From: Paramecium sonneborni
Taxonomy: Eukaryota; Ciliophora; Oligohymenophorea; Peniculida; Parameciidae
Assembly (NCBI GenBank): GCA_905182985.1
Contig: CAJJDN010000105.1
Span: 62,001 to 126,000 of the forward strand
Direction: 5' to 3'
DNA: 64,000 nucleotides
The position numbers and the translations under genes are program-made. This document shows, piece by piece, positions 58,997-64,000 of this stretch (the first letter of the stretch is position 1; every line of letters begins with the position of its first letter). The notes beneath the pieces are model-generated. The model saw only the letters and a list, made by a program, of their open reading frames with translations, was not told where the DNA came from and did not search any database.

Positions 58997-59983
58997 ATGA
59001 TCATTAGTAAAAGTGCTGCACATTCCATCAAAAGCTTTCGAAAGTAAAATAAATTTTAAGGATCTCTTACTCTAATTGGATTAATTAGTGGTTGTATTGG
59101 TTTTATAATCTTGAAAAATACTTTTTATCAACTCATTTTTTTAGCAGAACTTATTATAGCAAATTTTTTGATGTTAGTTGTCTTCATCAATCAATATTTG
59201 GCATCAAAGTAACAATTGAATGTACTTTCTATGTGCTTTTTAATTAGTGAAACAGAACGAGCAAACAATAACTAGAATCTAGGATTAGAGTAAATGATTG
59301 ATTTGGGTAATTTAAATTTAATTTCTAGGATGCCTATATAAAGTATCGACTTGCTCAAAATTTTATACCAGAATAAAAATAGCTTTTCATAATAATTGTT
59401 GTGAATCAAAGGATATCTTTTATTTTATCTTGTCTGCTGGGGTTATTGTTTAATTGTTCTTTGAATAGAGTTTTTAATCAGATCTTAATTTCTATCTTGT
59501 TGGTATACTTTGTTTAACATCTTTTTGTGAACTTACCTTGACGGCATTAGGAATATTTATAGAAATGCCTAGAAGAATTAGATAATATTATAAAATGAAA
59601 ATTTTGCATAGAAGAGCTTCATAAGTATAATTTTAAGTAATGCAATCCATGGATAATGGTTCAGTTTTATTCGAATCTTTGCTTGAAAATGAATAACAAG
59701 ATATTTAGATCTTAGAGCCACAAGCTGATCAAAGATAACAACAAGCCTTACAATAAAATTTTAACATAAACAATATTGAAGAAAAAATTTAATGCTAAAT
59801 ATGTTTTGAAGAATTAGAGGCTACTGGAAACATATAATAGTTACATTGTCATCCTACTCATATCTTTCATTCTGAATGTATTTCTAATTGGTTTTAAAAA
59901 AAAGTATCTTAAAATTTATTAAGTAGTTTCAAGAAAATCTAGTCCCCAGTTGTCCTATTTGTAGAGCACCCCAAAATTAATGA
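58997..59983 (+). CDS. RING-H2 E3 ligase-like membrane protein
   Basis: Introns near 59309-59330 (TAG) and 59908-59927 (AAG) leave 314 residues. TMs: LIGLISGCIGFIILKNTFY with LAELIIANFLMLVVFINQY, then IFYFILSAGVIVQLFFE and LVGILCLTSFCELTLTALG. The C-terminal RING reads CQICFEELEATGNIQQLHCH, then HIFHSECISNW and, across the AAG intron, CPICRAPQNQ: C-x2-C, C-x-H, H-x2-C, C-x2-C, a RING-H2. It fits a membrane-anchored E3 ubiquitin ligase of unknown substrate. Confidence 0.88.
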
Positions 59984-60164
59984 AAACTATTCAATCTTGC
60001 AAATTAAATATATTTAAATTAATATCTCTATTTTTGATAGTTCTGAATTTAAATTGCTTATCAAGAATTAAATGTTTTAATCCATTATATAAATATTAAT
60101 TAATTAGATTTTAATATATAAGTATTAAAAATAACAAGATTTTTTCTTTAAATTTTGAAATATC

Positions 60165-60341
60165 ATGAGAAGCATATAAGAAATAAGAATGAGCATTCAA
60201 AAGTTGATAAGATTAATTGAAAAAAGATTAAGGTAGAAAAAATAAATAAATTTAAAATCATATTTGAAAAAATATAAAAAACTATCGAGAGAAGTTAGGG
60301 AAATAGAAGAGGAAAAATTCTTGAGACTTTTGAGTATTTGA
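60165..60341 (+). CDS. Possible small basic helical protein
   Basis: 58 codons, ATG to TGA, with strongly charged, helix-like composition: MSIQKLIRLIEKRLRQKKQ then LKKYKKLSREVREIEEEKF. More protein-like than chance ORFs nearby. Could be a small gene or an exon of a longer one. No homology recognised. Confidence 0.4.
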
Positions 60342-60461
60342 CTTCCTATATACTTATCTATATTATTTAATTCACTATATATTCAAACTTATTTTTTTAA
60401 ATTCATATTCATAAAGATTATTAGTTAATCTATTGCATTTTGACTTGAAAAAAAATACCAG

Positions 60462-61083
60462 TCTTTGTTTATTTTACAATTATACTTTTTGAATTCATGC
60501 TCTATCAACTGCAAATATTTACAATAAATATTGAGTAAATCTAAATAATTTTTGATGGAATTTACGTAATATGCAATATTAATACTTTTATACTAAAATT
60601 ATCAGAAATTCAAAGTTTGCTACCCATATTACAGAATCCATAATTTAAATTTATTGAAATATTTTTCGTTTAATACGACTATCAAGTATATATTTTTAAT
60701 TTTATAAAACCTCTTGCTTTAATTAAAATACTTTCATCAAATTTTAATTATAATTCTGAGATAAAAATTAAAAAAATTAAAAATAATTAAGAATCATTTC
60801 ATATTAACATCAATTAATAAGTATACAATATAAAAATAATACTTTAGAGTATCTAGCAATAAGGTATCATTTAAAAAAAAAAAATAAATAATTTAAATAA
60901 ATCAATCAAATTAATTAGGTTTGACTATAAAATATTGAAATTTCTTTACATTTGAATTATTCTTAAACTTGGAGTATGGAAATACAAAAATTCAAAAAGA
61001 TCTAATTTTTAGTTTAAATGTCATATCGTAAGAGTGAATTATTATTTAAAATTTATATTTTAGATAAAATAATGTATAAGATA
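60462..61083. repeat. Assembly duplicate D, left copy (622 bp)
   Basis: Perfectly repeated at 61579-62200 on the other side of the N run. Same signature as the other three joins, here with a sized gap. Confidence 0.85.
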
Positions 61084-61578
61084 NNNNNNNNNNNNNNNNN
61101 NNNNNNNNNNNNNNNNNNNNNNNNNNNNNNNNNNNNNNNNNNNNNNNNNNNNNNNNNNNNNNNNNNNNNNNNNNNNNNNNNNNNNNNNNNNNNNNNNNNN
61201 NNNNNNNNNNNNNNNNNNNNNNNNNNNNNNNNNNNNNNNNNNNNNNNNNNNNNNNNNNNNNNNNNNNNNNNNNNNNNNNNNNNNNNNNNNNNNNNNNNNN
61301 NNNNNNNNNNNNNNNNNNNNNNNNNNNNNNNNNNNNNNNNNNNNNNNNNNNNNNNNNNNNNNNNNNNNNNNNNNNNNNNNNNNNNNNNNNNNNNNNNNNN
61401 NNNNNNNNNNNNNNNNNNNNNNNNNNNNNNNNNNNNNNNNNNNNNNNNNNNNNNNNNNNNNNNNNNNNNNNNNNNNNNNNNNNNNNNNNNNNNNNNNNNN
61501 NNNNNNNNNNNNNNNNNNNNNNNNNNNNNNNNNNNNNNNNNNNNNNNNNNNNNNNNNNNNNNNNNNNNNNNNNNNNNN
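61084..61578. other. Sequence gap (495 N)
   Basis: Unknown bases. Because identical 622-bp sequence borders both sides, the gap may be artificial and the real distance zero or negative (overlap). Confidence 0.95.
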
Positions 61579-62200
61579 TCTTTGTTTATTTTACAATTAT
61601 ACTTTTTGAATTCATGCTCTATCAACTGCAAATATTTACAATAAATATTGAGTAAATCTAAATAATTTTTGATGGAATTTACGTAATATGCAATATTAAT
61701 ACTTTTATACTAAAATTATCAGAAATTCAAAGTTTGCTACCCATATTACAGAATCCATAATTTAAATTTATTGAAATATTTTTCGTTTAATACGACTATC
61801 AAGTATATATTTTTAATTTTATAAAACCTCTTGCTTTAATTAAAATACTTTCATCAAATTTTAATTATAATTCTGAGATAAAAATTAAAAAAATTAAAAA
61901 TAATTAAGAATCATTTCATATTAACATCAATTAATAAGTATACAATATAAAAATAATACTTTAGAGTATCTAGCAATAAGGTATCATTTAAAAAAAAAAA
62001 ATAAATAATTTAAATAAATCAATCAAATTAATTAGGTTTGACTATAAAATATTGAAATTTCTTTACATTTGAATTATTCTTAAACTTGGAGTATGGAAAT
62101 ACAAAAATTCAAAAAGATCTAATTTTTAGTTTAAATGTCATATCGTAAGAGTGAATTATTATTTAAAATTTATATTTTAGATAAAATAATGTATAAGATA
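61579..62200. repeat. Assembly duplicate D, right copy (622 bp)
   Basis: Perfect copy of 60462-61083, leading on to the third kinase gene. Confidence 0.85.
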
Positions 62201-62351
62201 TTATAATCTTTTCATAAATTTAAAAACAAAATCTTTAAGTAATAGTGTAAGACGGAGGTCAGCATCAAGCTAAACATAAGTCTAAAATTTTGATAAATAA
62301 AATGTAATTTAAATAAAACAGAGTTTGTAGATTATTAATATAAAAATAAAA

Positions 62352-63422
62352 ATGGGAAATATTTTAGAAAATGAGAAGTAGGATTAGATTATGAAAGAGG
62401 TTACTTTTTGTCAAAACTTATCTCATCGTTAGTTGGGTAATATAAAAATACTCGAATATAAGTAGAACAAAGTAAAATTAAATAATGAATAAGGAAGAAA
62501 ATAAAATTATTTGAAGTATAATTGGGAACTACTTCAAAATAGGAATTATTAGATTACTAAAAGAAATTTGAGAAGAGAAAATAATGGAAACATAGTAACT
62601 TAGTTGGGTTGTTACATGTTAATGAAAATAGTAATTCATTGATGTGTGCTGAAGTTTCATAAGCAATAGTGATAGGTGAATATTATTAAATGACTCTGAA
62701 TTCAGAGGCAGAATAGAAGTATTATTGAAATTGAATAAGTTTTACTTAATCATTTATGTTCAATGAATCAAGATTATGGTTGATAACTTATCAAATCGTA
62801 AGTGCATGTGCTTTTTTAGAAGAGAAGGGAGTATATCATGGAGAATTAAAAACATAGACAATATATTTAGATGAAACAGAGAATATAAAGTTGATAGTAA
62901 GAATTAATTTGAATGAAAAAAGGAACATGATTTCTTGCCTAATCATCCAGATGCATACAATAAGGCATTTATATTAGATGAATTTCATTTATTGCCTCCT
63001 GAATAATTAGAAGAATTAAGATAATCAATTCCAATTTCTGAGAAAAGTGGTGTGAAGGGAGATGTATTTACTTTAGGATTGATTTTGTTAGAATTGGCTG
63101 CTTAATAATGTAAGGATTAATGATATGGTAAGCTTCATCTGCATATTACAATTGGTAGAAGAAACAGATAGATATAGCTTACGTGAAAAGAATGTGTGAT
63201 ATTTTATTAGGTTTGGGATATTCGAGTATATTTTCAAAGTTGATCCTTTAGATGATTAGTGATTATGATGCAAGGCCAACATTTATTGTCATTAGGGATG
63301 GATTATAGAATCTAGAGAAAGATATTTTAAATGGAAACTAGTTTTACAAGGATTATATAAAATTAGATAAAATAAAAGAGGAGAATAAAAAACAGTTTCA
63401 AACATTTGGGTAAAAAATGTGA
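62352..63422 (+). CDS. Divergent protein kinase-like protein, HG-type catalytic loop (third)
   Basis: Reading needs five introns, all AAG-ended: 20 nt near 62378, ~36 nt near 62462, 21 nt near 62717, 26 nt near 62898 and 23 nt near 63111. They give ~314 residues. Starts MGNILENEKGYFLSKLIS, a possible N-myristoylation site. KIKLFEVQLG has a beta3-like Lys; KHSNLVGLLHV, GEYYQMTLN and ITYQIVSACAFLEEKG follow. The catalytic loop is YHGELKTQTIYLD instead of HRDxKxxN and no DFG is seen. LPPEQLEEL, GDVFTLGLILLELA and SDYDARPTF close the kinase-like fold. A pseudokinase is likely; alternatively the frame breaks mean a decaying gene, but every break is resolved by a normal-sized intron. Confidence 0.65.
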
Positions 63423-63519
63423 ATCCCTACAAATTCAATTTATATCTTCAAGTCATTAATTACCCAACATTCTTATTCTTTCGATTTATATTTTCAATTT
63501 AATATTATTTAAAATTTGC

Positions 63520-64000
63520 ATGTTTTTCCCTGAATAAGAGTATAAGACAAGCACAAAAGTATGATACTCCATTTCTATATTAGAGTGAAGATGAACTCAA
63601 AAAATTGACGTTGGAAGAAGATTTGACTGAATGTTAGAGATCATATTATATATTGACTAAGGGTTAATAATTGTAAAAGAAAGCAGTAAGATATATTATA
63701 TTGAGTTAGATATACTAAAACTTACATAGAATTTTGAAAGAACCAAATGCATTTGAGATTTTGTTCAAAGTCATCGTGTATGATATTTTCTATATTGAAG
63801 AGAAGAAATTCAACAACAGGAAGAGGATAATCAGATAATTGCAGCCAAGTCTCTTCATAAATTGATAAAGGAGAACGTACTTGAATTGACGGAGTTACTA
63901 TAAATATATGATTTGACAACACAAATTCTAAAAATTTGGTCATTACCTGTATTGAATGAATGGATTCATACAATGGATGCATTGCTTAGAGTTATCAGTC
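63520..64000 (+). CDS. Importin-7/8-like HEAT-repeat protein (partial at window end, N-terminus short)
   Basis: Introns 63568-63592 (TAG, 25 nt) and about 63776-63798 (AAG, 23 nt) give a frame running off the window. FFPEQEYKTSTK-SEDELKKLTLEEDL resembles the 'CF......D.ELW.EDP.EYIR' region of importin-7/8. EEIQQQEEDNQIIAAKSLHKL and LPVLNEWIHTMDALLRVIS resemble following HEAT repeats (VEAAIALQ.L, NDDLT.V...I). In full-length importins these lie in the middle of a ~1000-residue protein; here only ~25 bases of open frame precede them and the kinase gene ends 98 bp upstream. So this copy lacks the Ran-binding N-terminal half, or the true start is beyond recognition. Confidence 0.5.

Larger units (their letters stand above)
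59984..62351. other. Long sparse region with a sequence gap
   Basis: Contains a possible small gene (60165-60341), an assembly repeat (60462-61083 and 61579-62200) and 495 Ns (61084-61578). The rest is AT-rich with no coding frames seen. True length is unknown because of the gap. Confidence 0.5.

Noticed and set aside
61018..61644. ORFs spanning the N run on both strands
   Set aside because: Made only of unknown residues across the gap.
1..64000. CRISPR arrays, operons, ribosome binding sites, prokaryotic terminators
   Set aside because: Genetic code, introns and gene content are those of a ciliate nucleus; none of these features apply.

Overview
The window looks like ciliate macronuclear DNA, most probably from Paramecium or a close relative. 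It is very AT-rich and densely packed with genes on both strands. Proteins read through only if TAA and TAG encode glutamine and TGA is the sole stop (code 6). Nearly every multi-exon gene carries very small introns (20-31 nt, starting GTA). Standard-code ORFs of 60-120 codons are therefore mostly exon fragments or wrong-frame shadows. I rebuilt the genes by hand with code 6 and micro-introns, and checked for most of them that the spliced length is a multiple of three.

Layout. 1-14 kb: kinase C-terminus, RS/C2H2 protein, FSH-type serine hydrolase, coiled-coil protein, ATP9/Neo1-type P4-ATPase (-), Mkt1-like protein (+), CBM20 protein (+), KIF12-like kinesin (-), ACX4-like acyl-CoA oxidase/dehydrogenase (-). 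14-28 kb: tandem pair of large membrane proteins, ADF/cofilin, divergent kinase, ribosomal protein uL23, small unknown protein, SCP2 protein, TPR protein, ubiquitin-specific protease, TMBIM/LFG protein. 28-40 kb: leucine-rich-repeat protein, cluster of arylamine N-acetyltransferase (NAT) genes (one intact, one dead, one with a frameshift), DM10 (EFHC-like) axonemal protein, third member of the membrane family. 40-48 kb: sparse stretch, then a secreted, strongly repetitive protein ending in a beta/gamma-crystallin domain, and a sperm-tail PG-rich (STPG) protein. 48-64 kb: fourth membrane-family member, second divergent kinase, coiled-coil protein, K+ channel with cyclic-nucleotide-binding domain and a CCHC zinc knuckle, RING protein, sequence gap, third divergent kinase, and an importin-7/8-like gene running off the end.

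Themes. Several genes fit a ciliated cell with regulated secretion: DM10, STPG and KIF12-like kinesin for axoneme or microtubules, and the crystallin-domain protein as likely dense-core granule (trichocyst) cargo. Signalling is rich in divergent kinases whose HRD motif reads HG. About 20 inferred introns end in AAG rather than TAG, and several are fixed by strongly conserved protein families.

Assembly warning. Three single Ns (35231, 46132, 55911) and one 495-bp N run (61084-61578) are each flanked by perfect direct repeats (1181, 1256, 1194 and 622 bp). These look like unmerged overlapping contig ends, so NAT, DM10, STPG and channel segments that appear twice should be counted once.
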